A stretch of DNA of 18,788 bases from an uncultured Psychrobacillus sp. (GTDB taxonomy: Bacteria > Bacillota > Bacilli > Bacillales_A > Planococcaceae): contig CAKQHO010000060.1 of assembly GCA_934234185.1 (NCBI GenBank), positions 1 through 18,788 on the forward strand, in the 5' to 3' direction. Shown here piece after piece: positions 7,307 through 14,965 of the stretch. The notes under the pieces are model-generated. The model made no database searches, had not been told where the DNA came from, and saw only the letters and a list, made by a program, of their open reading frames with translations. The position numbers were made by a program, and so were the translations under genes. Positions within the stretch are counted from its first letter, which is position 1; the number at the start of each line of letters is the position of its first letter.

Positions 7307-8344
7307 ATGAGAGCAGGTGTATTAAAAGCCAAGGGAAAGATAAATTATGAGGAGGTTGAAACACCAAAGCCTGGTGTGAAAGATGTTCTAATAAAAGTAA
7401 AATATACAGGAATTTGTGGTTCTGATATTCCGCGTGTCAATGGGGATGCTGCACACTCATACCCAATCATTCTTGGACATGAATTTTCAGGGGAAGTAGT
7501 AGAAGTAGGGGAAAATGTGAGATCAATATCAGTTGGTGATCGTGTTGCTGGTGCACCGTTATTACCATGTATGGAATGCGAATACTGTAATAATGGTGAT
7601 TATGCCCTCTGTGAAGCTTATAGTTTCATAGGTTCTAGACGTTCAGGAAGTTTTGCAGAATATGTAGTGGTACCTGAAAAGAATGCTATTCGGTTTGATT
7701 CTTCCATATCCTTTGAGCAAGGTGCTTTTTTTGAACCAATTACAGTTGCTTTGCATGGAATTCGTCGGCTAGATTTCCAACCCGGTTGTTCTGTAGCCAT
7801 ACTTGGAGTTGGGAATATAGGATTCTTTACATTACAGTGGCTGAAAATATTAGGAGCAGGACATGTGACAGTATTTGATATTAGTGAAGAACGACTTGCA
7901 CTTGCTAAGAAGTTTGGTGCAGACGAATGCATTAATTCAGCAAATCAATCTTTCCTGGAGCAGTTAAATGGAAGTCGTTTCGACTATGTATTGGAAACTG
8001 CCGGAAACACAGAAACTATTAAACTTACATTTGAATTGGTTAAAAAGAAAGGTGCTGTTTGCCTAATTGGAACGCCTACCAAAGCACTGACTTTTTCCGT
8101 CCATGAGTGGGAACATCTCAATCGTAAAGAGTTTTTTCTGACAGGATCTTGGATGTCGTACAGCCAGGATTTTCCTGGAGAAGAGTGGACTGAAACCGCG
8201 AAGTACATACGCTCAGGTGATATCAAAATAGATGAATCCCTACTTTACAAGATAGTACCACTAAGCGAAATTGCCTCTGCCTTTGAAATGTATAAAACAC
8301 CAGGGACTGTAAAGGGTAAAATCTTAATCGCAAGTGAGATGTAA
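7307..8344 (+). CDS. gatD: galactitol-1-phosphate 5-dehydrogenase-like zinc MDR dehydrogenase
   Basis: This enzyme is expected to oxidise galactitol 1-phosphate to D-tagatose 6-phosphate with NAD. The 345-residue medium-chain dehydrogenase parallels E. coli GatD at diagnostic places: CGSDIPR, HSYPIILGHEFSG, PLLPC, FIGSRRSGSFAEY, and GSWMSYSQDFPGEEW near residue 280. The catalytic zinc site includes Cys37, His58 and Glu59. The structural zinc site has Cys88, Cys91, Cys94 and Cys102, each one residue before its E. coli counterpart. The Rossmann motif is GVGNIG. AGGAGG stands just upstream of the ATG, 11 bases after the second kinase, and the PfkB kinase follows after 12 bases. That order matches consecutive steps of the tagatose-6-phosphate route. 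The exact polyol phosphate is unproven, but the match to GatD is the most specific in the window. Confidence 0.85.
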   Translation: MRAGVLKAKGKINYEEVETPKPGVKDVLIKVKYTGICGSDIPRVNGDAAHSYPIILGHEFSGEVVEVGENVRSISVGDRVAGAPLLPCMECEYCNNGDYALCEAYSFIGSRRSGSFAEYVVVPEKNAIRFDSSISFEQGAFFEPITVALHGIRRLDFQPGCSVAILGVGNIGFFTLQWLKILGAGHVTVFDISEERLALAKKFGADECINSANQSFLEQLNGSRFDYVLETAGNTETIKLTFELVKKKGAVCLIGTPTKALTFSVHEWEHLNRKEFFLTGSWMSYSQDFPGEEWTETAKYIRSGDIKIDESLLYKIVPLSEIASAFEMYKTPGTVKGKILIASEM

Positions 8345-8356
8345 GGAGGTATAACC

Positions 8357-9292
8357 ATGATTGTCACAGTTACATTGAATGTAGCGCTGGATCAGTATTA
8401 TTATGTGCCCGGCTTCCATAAAGGTGATGTTCATCGTGTAGCGAAAAATATTCCATCTGCCGGTGGCAAAGGACTCAATGTGGCAAGGGTGATTCGTCAG
8501 CTCGGTTATCCAGCCCTGGCACTCGGTCTCACTGGTGGTCACACCGGACAAAGGGTTGTTGAATTATTAAATCGAGACCAGATACCACATTGCTTTACAG
8601 ATACTGGAGTGGAAACAAGAGAATGTATTAACATTGTGGATGAAAATAGTGTATCGACGGAAGTATTAGGGACAGGCGAAGAAATTAGTCCAGAAGTTGT
8701 TAGAGGTTTTATTCAAAACTTTGAAGAAACGATTAAAGGAGCTTTACTGGTTACAATGTCAGGGAGTGTTATGAAAGGAATGTCAGTTGATATTTATGCT
8801 CAGCTGATAGAATTGTGTAGCAAAAGAAATATTCCCGTTTTACTTGACACCAGTGGTGAATATTTAAGGAAAGCCTTGAAATCTGCACCAACTGTTATTA
8901 AACCTAATATTTATGAACTGGAACAGTTATTTGACACGAAATTGGAAACAACAGAACAAATAATTGCTTGTGGGAAAAAGATAATGGTCAATAATATTGA
9001 AAACGTAATTGTATCCCTTGGAGATAAGGGAGCTCTATTTATAAGTCAAAAAGGTGTCCTTCATGCTACTCCACCAAAACTCGATGTCATTAATACAGTT
9101 GGCTCTGGTGATTCAATGATTGCAGCTTTAGCTTGTTCTATGTTAAATGGTGATGATGAGGAGCAAAAAATCAGATTAGCAATTGCAGTTTCCGCGGCAA
9201 ATACTCTTTCTGAAAAAACAGGGGATGTATCAATTGAATTGGTTAAACAATTACTTCAACAAGTAACAATTAAAAGATTAGAAAGGGGATAA
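8357..9292 (+). CDS. PfkB-family 1-phosphofructokinase / tagatose-6-phosphate kinase
   Basis: This sugar-phosphate kinase should form a ketose 1,6-bisphosphate from ATP. The 311-residue protein has both PfkB signatures: SAGGKGLNVARVIRQLG near the N-terminus and NTVGSGDSMIAA at the C-terminus, with catalytic base Asp252. The opening TVTLNVALDQYY is the mark of the FruK/LacC subgroup rather than ribokinase or fructokinase. A near-perfect ribosome binding site (TAAGGAGGT, 8342-8350) lies upstream. Placed between a GatD-like dehydrogenase and an SDR and sharing an operon with a class II aldolase, tagatose 6-phosphate is the likeliest substrate. The sequence alone does not exclude fructose 1-phosphate or another ketohexose monophosphate. 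The GatD-like neighbour and the absence of a fructose PTS favour the tagatose reading. Confidence 0.87.
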   Translation: MIVTVTLNVALDQYYYVPGFHKGDVHRVAKNIPSAGGKGLNVARVIRQLGYPALALGLTGGHTGQRVVELLNRDQIPHCFTDTGVETRECINIVDENSVSTEVLGTGEEISPEVVRGFIQNFEETIKGALLVTMSGSVMKGMSVDIYAQLIELCSKRNIPVLLDTSGEYLRKALKSAPTVIKPNIYELEQLFDTKLETTEQIIACGKKIMVNNIENVIVSLGDKGALFISQKGVLHATPPKLDVINTVGSGDSMIAALACSMLNGDDEEQKIRLAIAVSAANTLSEKTGDVSIELVKQLLQQVTIKRLERG

Positions 9293-9296
9293 GATC

Positions 9297-10073
9297 TTGG
9301 AAATGCTTGAAAAATTATTTTCACTAAAAAATAAAACTGTTTTGATTACCGGAGGGGCACGTGGTATCGGTAAAGCAGTTGGTGAACACTTAGCGGCAGT
9401 TGGAGCAAATGTAGTAATTTTTGATATTAGCGGAGATGCTGCTAAACAAACAGCACTAGAAATTGAACAAAAATATGGCACTAAAACATTCTCCCAGCAA
9501 GTAGATGTAACTGATTACAATGCAGTGATAAAGGCGTTGGAAGTTTCCATTGAAGAGATGGGAGCAATTGAACTTCTTTTCAATAATGCAGGTATTGTTA
9601 TACAGAAACCTGTAATTGAATCGAGTCCTGAAGAATGGTTAAAAGTGATAGATGTTAATCTAAATGGAATCTTTTATGTAGCACAATTATTTGGAAAATA
9701 TCTTATTGATAACGGTATTAAAGGTTCCATCGTGAATACAGCATCAATGTCAGGAAATATTGTCAACTACCCACAGCTGCAAGCATCATATAATACCTCA
9801 AAAGCAGGAGTCATCCAACTCACAAAATCGTTAGCTTATGAGTGGGCAGAACAAGATATAAGAGTTAATTGTATAAGTCCGGGATATATTTTTACTGAAC
9901 TTACTTCCTTTGTAAGAGAGGACTGGAGAAAGCAATGGGCTGATTTAACTCCGATGAAACGACTTGGGAAACCAGAGGAGCTTGTTGGTGCTGTAATTTA
10001 TTTATTATCAGATTCCGCTTCCTTCGTAACAGGTAGTGAGTTCGTAATTGATGGAGGATTCACTATTATTTAA
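9297..10073 (+). CDS. SDR-family NAD(P)-dependent polyol/sugar oxidoreductase
   Basis: This is a classical short-chain dehydrogenase of 258 residues. It has the cofactor motif TGGARGIG (18-25), NNAG in the middle, and catalytic Ser152, Tyr165 and Lys169 (Ser-x12-Tyr-x3-Lys). PGYIFTEL and the C-terminal VIDGGFTI are usual for the family. Asp in VVIFDIS after the second strand favours NAD over NADP. TTG at 9297 is the chosen start because GAAAGGGG (9281-9288) is 8 bases upstream; ATG at 9303 is too close. It starts four bases after the kinase stop and closes the first gene block, before a 173-base regulatory gap. Relatives include sorbose, mannitol and arabinitol dehydrogenases, so hexitol-to-ketohexose oxidation fits well. 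The substrate is not determined. Confidence 0.87.
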   Translation: MEMLEKLFSLKNKTVLITGGARGIGKAVGEHLAAVGANVVIFDISGDAAKQTALEIEQKYGTKTFSQQVDVTDYNAVIKALEVSIEEMGAIELLFNNAGIVIQKPVIESSPEEWLKVIDVNLNGIFYVAQLFGKYLIDNGIKGSIVNTASMSGNIVNYPQLQASYNTSKAGVIQLTKSLAYEWAEQDIRVNCISPGYIFTELTSFVREDWRKQWADLTPMKRLGKPEELVGAVIYLLSDSASFVTGSEFVIDGGFTII

Positions 10074-10135
10074 CTGAATATTTAAATGTGTTTAAAATTT
10101 TATAAAAATAAGAAACAGAATAATTAAATATATTA

Positions 10136-10164
10136 TTGAAAACGCTATCAATTACATGTATAGT
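10136..10164 (+). promoter_or_regulatory. internal SigA-type promoter for the ABC-transporter half
   Basis: TTGAAA (10136-10141) and TATAGT (10159-10164) are exactly 17 bases apart, with one mismatch in the -10. A start near 10171 would give a leader of about 75 bases before the binding-protein TTG. No clear terminator precedes it, so upstream transcripts may also read through. A cre site covers the -35 and a perfect palindrome lies in the early transcribed region. Confidence 0.65.
10137..10150. promoter_or_regulatory. cre site (CcpA binding) overlapping the -35
   Basis: TGAAAACGCTATCA matches the Bacillus cre consensus TGWAANCGNTNWCA at every defined position. It overlaps the -35 of the promoter at 10136-10164, a position where CcpA binding normally blocks polymerase. 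The expected effect is glucose repression of the importer and downstream genes. The match is direct; the binding is inferred. Confidence 0.82.
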
Positions 10165-10184
10165 AGAATCATATTACAACATTG

Positions 10185-10205
10185 TATTGTAATGACATTA
10201 CAATA
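10185..10205. promoter_or_regulatory. perfect 21-bp palindrome, probable GntR operator
   Basis: Arms TATTGTAATG and CATTACAATA are perfect reverse complements around one central A. The site lies about 20-40 bases downstream of the -10, where a bound repressor would block initiation or elongation. More copies of the half-site are nearby: ATTACAA at 10173-10179 and ATGTAATT at 10210-10217. The core AATGACATT recurs at 2542-2550 beside the GntR gene, which makes that protein the likely ligand. Confidence 0.6.
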
Positions 10206-10246
10206 AAATGATGTAATTAACTAATATTTTATAGGGGGAAACAGCA

Positions 10247-11317
10247 TTGAAGGCAAATAAATTATTTCTTTTTGTGTCTTTACTTCTCATGATTCTGACA
10301 GTAGCAGCATGTAGTTCTGATTCGGGAGAGGCAGATGGGAAATCTAGTGATGGAGATCAAATTAAAGTTGGTTTTGCAATAAAAACACAAGATTCGCCTT
10401 ATTTTGTTTCACTAGTTGATGCGGTAAAGGAATATGCGGAGGCTGAAGGATGGAAAGTCACTGTTTTAAATGCAAATGGGGATACTACAAAAGAAGCGGA
10501 GAATATAGAAACATTTATTGCACAAGGTATGGACATGATTTTTTTAGACGCAATTGAACCAGACGCTGTAGTTCCATCCATCAATAAAGCTGCTGAAGCA
10601 GGGATTGGTGTTATTAACCTAGACAGTGGTGTTAACGAAGAGGCGAAAGATATAACAACTGTTTACTCTGATAATAAGCAAAATGGTCGTTTGGTTGGTC
10701 TTGCTTACGCAGAGAAAATGGGAGATGAAGAAATTATCTCTATAATTCTTAGTGGTGCAAAAGGTAACGTAGCAGGAGAAGAACGTCGTACAGGGTTATT
10801 TGCAGGTATCCTAGAGGGTAAGTTAGGGGTTAATGAAGATGAAGCTTGGAAGCTAGCTAAAGAATTAGATTCTCAACTTGCATCTTCTGGTAAAGCTTCG
10901 AATAAAGAAGCGAAATTCTCTGTCGTTGGACAAGGTTGGGGAGCTTGGACTCGTGAAGATGGCCTAGTAGCTGCAGAAGATTTGATTACTGCTAATCCAA
11001 ACCTAACTACAGTACTCGGTGAAAATGATCAGATGTTATTTGGTGCTATGACAGCTTTAAAAAATGCAGGAATAGATAACGTAGACATAGTTGCAGCTGC
11101 TGACGGAGCAATTGAAGCATATGATCTTATCAAAGAAGGTAAATATTTTGCAACAGGAGAAAATAGCCCATATAAAGTTGCAAAACTTGGAATTGAAATT
11201 GCTAAAGAAATTATTATAGATGGAAAAGATCCTAAAGAATACGAAAAAATAACATTAACTAAACCAGCAGCTGTTACGAAAGATAATGTAGATGAATTCT
11301 ACGAGTTTGGATTCTAA
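10247..11317 (+). CDS. sugar ABC transporter substrate-binding lipoprotein (ribose-type)
   Basis: This is the extracellular binding protein of the importer, 356 residues, tethered to the membrane as a lipoprotein. The signal peptide (residues 1-21) has Lys at 2 and 5, a hydrophobic core, and the lipobox LTVAAC with Cys22. The mature protein, after a Ser/Gly/Asp-rich linker, opens with IKVGFAIKTQDSPYFVSLVDAVKEYAE, typical of the RbsB/XylF-like type I fold. DAIEPDAVVPSINKAAEAGIGVINLDSG and AAADGAIEAYDLIKEGKY are further family markers. It is longer than E. coli RbsB (296 residues), with extra charged sequence near 190-220. TTG is the start, with AGGGGGA (10233-10239) upstream. It is first in the transporter block, right after the cre-containing promoter. 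The ligand is probably the free hexitol or ketose; galactitol is the favoured guess. Confidence 0.93.
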   Translation: MKANKLFLFVSLLLMILTVAACSSDSGEADGKSSDGDQIKVGFAIKTQDSPYFVSLVDAVKEYAEAEGWKVTVLNANGDTTKEAENIETFIAQGMDMIFLDAIEPDAVVPSINKAAEAGIGVINLDSGVNEEAKDITTVYSDNKQNGRLVGLAYAEKMGDEEIISIILSGAKGNVAGEERRTGLFAGILEGKLGVNEDEAWKLAKELDSQLASSGKASNKEAKFSVVGQGWGAWTREDGLVAAEDLITANPNLTTVLGENDQMLFGAMTALKNAGIDNVDIVAAADGAIEAYDLIKEGKYFATGENSPYKVAKLGIEIAKEIIIDGKDPKEYEKITLTKPAAVTKDNVDEFYEFGF

Positions 11318-11345
11318 TATTTGTATTAGTAATACTGTTTATCTC

Positions 11346-11376
11346 AGAATCCTCCTCATGTTTTAAGGAGGATTCT
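11346..11376 (+). terminator. hairpin between binding-protein and ATPase genes (attenuator or processing stem)
   Basis: GAATCCTCCT (11347-11356) and AGGAGGATTC (11366-11375) are perfect arms around a 9-base loop, with one further A-T pair below. Only a weak T-rich run (TTATT) follows, so full termination is doubtful. In binding-protein-first operons such stems often stabilise or partly end the upstream message, keeping the binding protein in excess. The right arm also reads AGGAGG but no start codon follows it at a usable distance. Confidence 0.6.
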
Positions 11377-11441
11377 TATTACATAATGAAATGTTTTAAG
11401 TCTGATATACTTTGACACTGTTGTGAAAGGAGGGACTAATT

Positions 11442-12923
11442 TTGACTTCAAAATATATTGTAGAAATGAACGATATTTCAAAACACTTTGGTGGCGTAAA
11501 GGCGCTAGAAAAAGTAAATATGAAAGTTAAGAGAGGCGAAATTCATGCTTTAATTGGTGAGAATGGTGCCGGAAAGTCTACTCTAATGAAAATTCTGGCT
11601 GGTGCATATGCGAAGGATGAAGGTGACATCATTATCGATGGAAAAGAAGCCACCATTTCAAGTCCAAAAGCAATGATTGAATTAGGGGTTTCTGTAATTT
11701 ATCAAGAATTCATGTTAGCACCCGATTTATCTGTTGCTGAAAATATATTTATTGATAAGTTAAGTAGCGGAGGTTTATTTATCAATTGGAAAAAACTTCG
11801 GCAAAATGCGAAAAAGGAGCTAGAAAAGATTGGCTTTGGTCATATTGACCCAAATCAAAAAGTAAGTGAACTAAGCGTTGCATATCAGCAAATAGTCGAA
11901 ATCTGTAAATGCCTTGCTAAAGATTCAAAGGTGCTAGTTTTCGATGAGCCTACTGCGGTATTGACTCACTCTGAAACTCAAAAGCTACTTGAACTGATTG
12001 TTAAACTAAAAGATTCAGGTGTAACAATTGTATATATTTCACATCGGTTAGAAGAGCTTTTTGCGATAAGTGATCGAATTACTGTGTTAAAAGATGGTAA
12101 GTATGTTGGCACTGTTGAGACTAATTCCATAACAAAAGACCAGTTGGTAACCATGATGGTTGGACGTGAAATTTCAACTCTTTTTCCTGAACGAAATGCA
12201 TTAATTGGGGAGGAAGTTCTGAGAGTCGAAAATCTTAGTGTAGGTAATTATGTAAAAAATGTCTCTTTTTCAGTTAGTGCCGGTGAAGTAGTTGGATTCA
12301 GTGGTCTAGTAGGCTCCGGTAGAACAGAGATTATGAGAGCTATTTTTGGAACGGATAAGAAGGACTCTGGTCTAACTTATTATATAGGTAAGGAAATAGA
12401 TATAAAGAATCCGAAACAAGCCATCAAGTTAGGCATAGGGTTATTACCGGAGGACCGGAAAAAACAGGGATTACTATTAAGCCAGTCTATTCGTATAAAC
12501 ACCACTATGGTTTCAAATCAAACCAATGGATGGATATCTCATCGGCAGGAAAAGCACGATGTTATGCAATTATTGGCAAGAATATCTACTAAATATGGTT
12601 CAACTGAAGATCCAGCTGATAGCTTAAGCGGTGGGAATCAACAAAAAGTAGCGTTGGCCAAATGGCTAGCCATCGATACAAAGCTTATTATCCTAGATGA
12701 GCCTACGCGTGGAGTGGATGTTGGTGCTAAAACTGAGATATATAAAATTATCAATGATTTAGCAGAAAAGGGCGTAGCTGTAATTATTGTCTCATCAGAG
12801 ATGTCCGAAATTATCGGGATGTGTGACCGGGCAATTGTTATGCGTGAAGGTGAAATCATGGGTGAAGTCAAAAAGAGTGAGCTTACAGAAAATAATCTAA
12901 TTAAACTAGCGATGGGGGTTTAA
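11442..12923 (+). CDS. sugar ABC transporter ATP-binding protein (double ATPase, RbsA type)
   Basis: This is the energising subunit of the importer, 493 residues, with two fused ABC domains, close to E. coli RbsA (501). The first domain has a full Walker A, GENGAGKST (39-47), an altered signature LSVAYQQ as usual in this family, and Walker B VLVFDEPT. The second has the usual degenerate Walker A GLVGSGRTE, an intact signature LSGGNQQKV and Walker B LIILDEPTRGVDVG. It starts at TTG with AAAGGAGGG (11427-11433) eight bases upstream. It lies behind the hairpin that separates it from the binding protein, and the permease starts five bases after its stop. The single double-ATPase should pair with a homodimer of the permease at the membrane. 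The sequence shows the transporter class, not the sugar. Confidence 0.95.
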   Translation: MTSKYIVEMNDISKHFGGVKALEKVNMKVKRGEIHALIGENGAGKSTLMKILAGAYAKDEGDIIIDGKEATISSPKAMIELGVSVIYQEFMLAPDLSVAENIFIDKLSSGGLFINWKKLRQNAKKELEKIGFGHIDPNQKVSELSVAYQQIVEICKCLAKDSKVLVFDEPTAVLTHSETQKLLELIVKLKDSGVTIVYISHRLEELFAISDRITVLKDGKYVGTVETNSITKDQLVTMMVGREISTLFPERNALIGEEVLRVENLSVGNYVKNVSFSVSAGEVVGFSGLVGSGRTEIMRAIFGTDKKDSGLTYYIGKEIDIKNPKQAIKLGIGLLPEDRKKQGLLLSQSIRINTTMVSNQTNGWISHRQEKHDVMQLLARISTKYGSTEDPADSLSGGNQQKVALAKWLAIDTKLIILDEPTRGVDVGAKTEIYKIINDLAEKGVAVIIVSSEMSEIIGMCDRAIVMREGEIMGEVKKSELTENNLIKLAMGV

Positions 12924-12928
12924 AACTC

Positions 12929-13888
12929 ATGTCATCTTCTACAAAGAAATTCAATTGGAAAGAATTTATTATCAATAACAATACTTTTTTGATTTTACTC
13001 TTACTAATTATTATCAGTGCAATGCTATCAGATACTTTCTTAACACCAATGAACCTTCGGAATATCCTTCTTCAACAGGCAGGTCCTATTCTGGTAGCAA
13101 TTGGACTTCTATATGTCATACTGGCTGGTGGCATTGACTTGTCTGTTGGTTCTTTAATGGCTCTAGGAGCAACAGTATCAGCCTTATTAATAACTGATAT
13201 CGGATTACATTTTTCAGTCTCAATCGGTATCGCAGTTATAATTGGGCTGTTGTTTGGGATATTTTCGGGGTTTTTGGTTGCATATACAGGTATTCAAGGG
13301 TTCGTCGCGACTTTGGCAACGATGACGATTGCACGCGGTGTAGCTTTTGTTATCACTGAGGGTAGACCAGTACGTATTGAATCTAACACCATTGATTTGC
13401 TTGTAAGCAAAGATTTAATGTATCCTATTATATTCATTACAGTTCTGTTAATTATTATTTTCACAATCATTCAACGCTTTACAGGTTTTGGGCGAAAGAT
13501 TGTTGCAATAGGGAGTAATGAGACAGCAGTCAAGCTTGCTGGTGTAAGGACAAAACTATATGTGATGTCTACTTATGCCATTTCAGGTGCACTTGCAGCA
13601 CTAGCCGGGGTATTCATAGCAGCTCGTTCTTCAACAGGTAGTGCAACAGTAGGTATGGGACAGGAACTAGATGCAATTGCTGCAGTAGTCATTGGTGGTG
13701 CTAGCCTGATGGGAGGGCGAGGTTTTGTACTTAATACCGTTGCCGGTGCTTTGATTCTTGGTCTAATCGGAAATATCATGAATTTAATGGCTGTTCCATC
13801 TTATCCACAAGATATTATCAAAGGGGTTATTATTATCGCAGCAGTTTTACTCCAGATTGCGACGAGTAAAAAAGAACGTACAGTATAA
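12929..13888 (+). CDS. sugar ABC transporter permease (RbsC type)
   Basis: This is the membrane subunit of the importer, 319 residues, against 321 for E. coli RbsC. It is strongly hydrophobic, with roughly eight to ten membrane segments; the first is near residues 19-34. The family signature GGIDLSVGS is at 67-75. The later cytoplasmic coupling region reads AIGSNETAVKLAGVRTK. The ribosome binding site GGGGG (12914-12918) lies in the last codons of the ATPase gene, so the two are translationally linked. With the binding lipoprotein and double ATPase it forms a complete importer for an unphosphorylated sugar or polyol. No RbsD mutarotase or RbsK ribokinase is nearby, which argues against ribose. 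Confidence 0.94.
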   Translation: MSSSTKKFNWKEFIINNNTFLILLLLIIISAMLSDTFLTPMNLRNILLQQAGPILVAIGLLYVILAGGIDLSVGSLMALGATVSALLITDIGLHFSVSIGIAVIIGLLFGIFSGFLVAYTGIQGFVATLATMTIARGVAFVITEGRPVRIESNTIDLLVSKDLMYPIIFITVLLIIIFTIIQRFTGFGRKIVAIGSNETAVKLAGVRTKLYVMSTYAISGALAALAGVFIAARSSTGSATVGMGQELDAIAAVVIGGASLMGGRGFVLNTVAGALILGLIGNIMNLMAVPSYPQDIIKGVIIIAAVLLQIATSKKERTV

Positions 13889-13916
13889 TTATCTCTGTTT
13901 AAAAGGAGAGATTTCT

Positions 13917-14948
13917 ATGAAGACACTTGTGGTCCATAGTATGAAAAAGTATTCTGTAGAAGAAGTCCCAATTCCAAAAATTACATCAAAACAAGCTCTT
14001 GTAAAAACGCTTGCATGCGGAATATGTGGTACTGATGCAACAATTATTGAACAGTCTTTTAAAGGTTTTACTCCAGCTGAATACCCTTTGATGCTTGGTC
14101 ATGAGGCCGTCGGAGAGGTAGTAGAAATTGGTTCAGAAGTTACCAGTTTTCAAATAGGGGATGTGGTTATTCTTCCATTCACTCCAGATATCGATGAAAA
14201 TACTTTTCTTAAGTCAGGTTGGGGAGCATTTAGTGAATATGGCGTGGTAGAGGATATTCAATGCTATAAAGCTAATGAAGAAATACCTGAAGCAGCCTAT
14301 GCACAAAAGAAATTACCTCTTTGGATTTCAGCAAAAGAGGCACCTGTTTTAGTCACTTTACGTGAAGTATACAGTGCGATTCAACATTTTAACATCGCGA
14401 AAGGGCAATCTATAGTTATTTATGGAAGTGGAACAGTGGCTATTGCTTTCACCAAACTGATGCATCTTATGGGAATGAACAATATTATTGCAGTTGTAAG
14501 AAGTAAGGAAAAAGAGATACTACTTAAAAAGTTTGGTGCAGAGATAGTAGTTAATAGCTCTCTAGGTTCAGTTAAGGAACAATTACAAAAGAGTAATTTC
14601 AAAGGAGTCGATTTTGTTTTAGATGCAGTGGGCTCCGAGACCATAATAAATGAGGGCTTAACACTACTAAAAGATCGGGGTGAGGTTCTCTGCTATGGAG
14701 TACCTAAATTGACTACATTGAAACTAAATATAGAAGATGTTCCATATAATTGGAATATAAATTTCCAACAAATGCCTCTCAAAAGGGAAGAGGGAGCATG
14801 TCATGAACAAATCCTTCAGTGGGTAAAGGAAGGGAAGATTACACTGTCTGACTTTGTTTCTACTACTTATCCTTTTGAACAAATTATAGAAGCATTCGAA
14901 GATTATTTATCAGGAAAGACTCACAAAAAAGTTATAATCACTTATTAA
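13917..14948 (+). CDS. MDR alcohol/polyol dehydrogenase lacking the structural zinc site
   Basis: This is a medium-chain dehydrogenase of 343 residues. ATG at 13917 is chosen because AAAAGGAGAG (13901-13910) lies 6 bases upstream; the frame stays open to 13857, inside the permease gene. The catalytic zinc site is present (Cys37 in CGICGTD, His62 and Glu63 in GHEAVGEV). The region that normally carries four structural-zinc cysteines has none: it reads LPFTPDIDENTF before GWGAFSEYGVV. The Rossmann stretch is VIYGSGTVAIAF, with the glycine pattern less regular than usual. It follows the transporter closely and precedes another MDR enzyme, which keeps both zinc sites. Oxidation of a polyol or sugar phosphate is likely, but I cannot name the substrate. 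Confidence 0.83.
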   Translation: MKTLVVHSMKKYSVEEVPIPKITSKQALVKTLACGICGTDATIIEQSFKGFTPAEYPLMLGHEAVGEVVEIGSEVTSFQIGDVVILPFTPDIDENTFLKSGWGAFSEYGVVEDIQCYKANEEIPEAAYAQKKLPLWISAKEAPVLVTLREVYSAIQHFNIAKGQSIVIYGSGTVAIAFTKLMHLMGMNNIIAVVRSKEKEILLKKFGAEIVVNSSLGSVKEQLQKSNFKGVDFVLDAVGSETIINEGLTLLKDRGEVLCYGVPKLTTLKLNIEDVPYNWNINFQQMPLKREEGACHEQILQWVKEGKITLSDFVSTTYPFEQIIEAFEDYLSGKTHKKVIITY

Positions 14949-14965
14949 GAAATGAGTTGATATAG

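Noticed and set aside
11412..11440. TTGACA followed 17 bases later by ACTAAT, resembling a promoter before the ATPase gene
   Set aside because: The -10 would lie downstream of the ribosome binding site (11427-11433), so the transcript would lack it and could not serve this gene; the -10 match is also poor.
12309..12335. Degenerate Walker A motif in the second ABC domain
   Set aside because: GLVGSGRTE is the normal state of the second domain in RbsA-type ATPases.
10247..13888. Annotation as the ribose (rbs) operon
   Set aside because: The transporter is of ribose type, but there is no RbsD or RbsK, and the neighbours are hexitol/ketohexose enzymes.
13857..13916. Upstream extension of the first downstream MDR dehydrogenase by 20 residues
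   Set aside because: It would overlap the permease and lacks a ribosome binding site, whereas the ATG at 13917 has a strong one.
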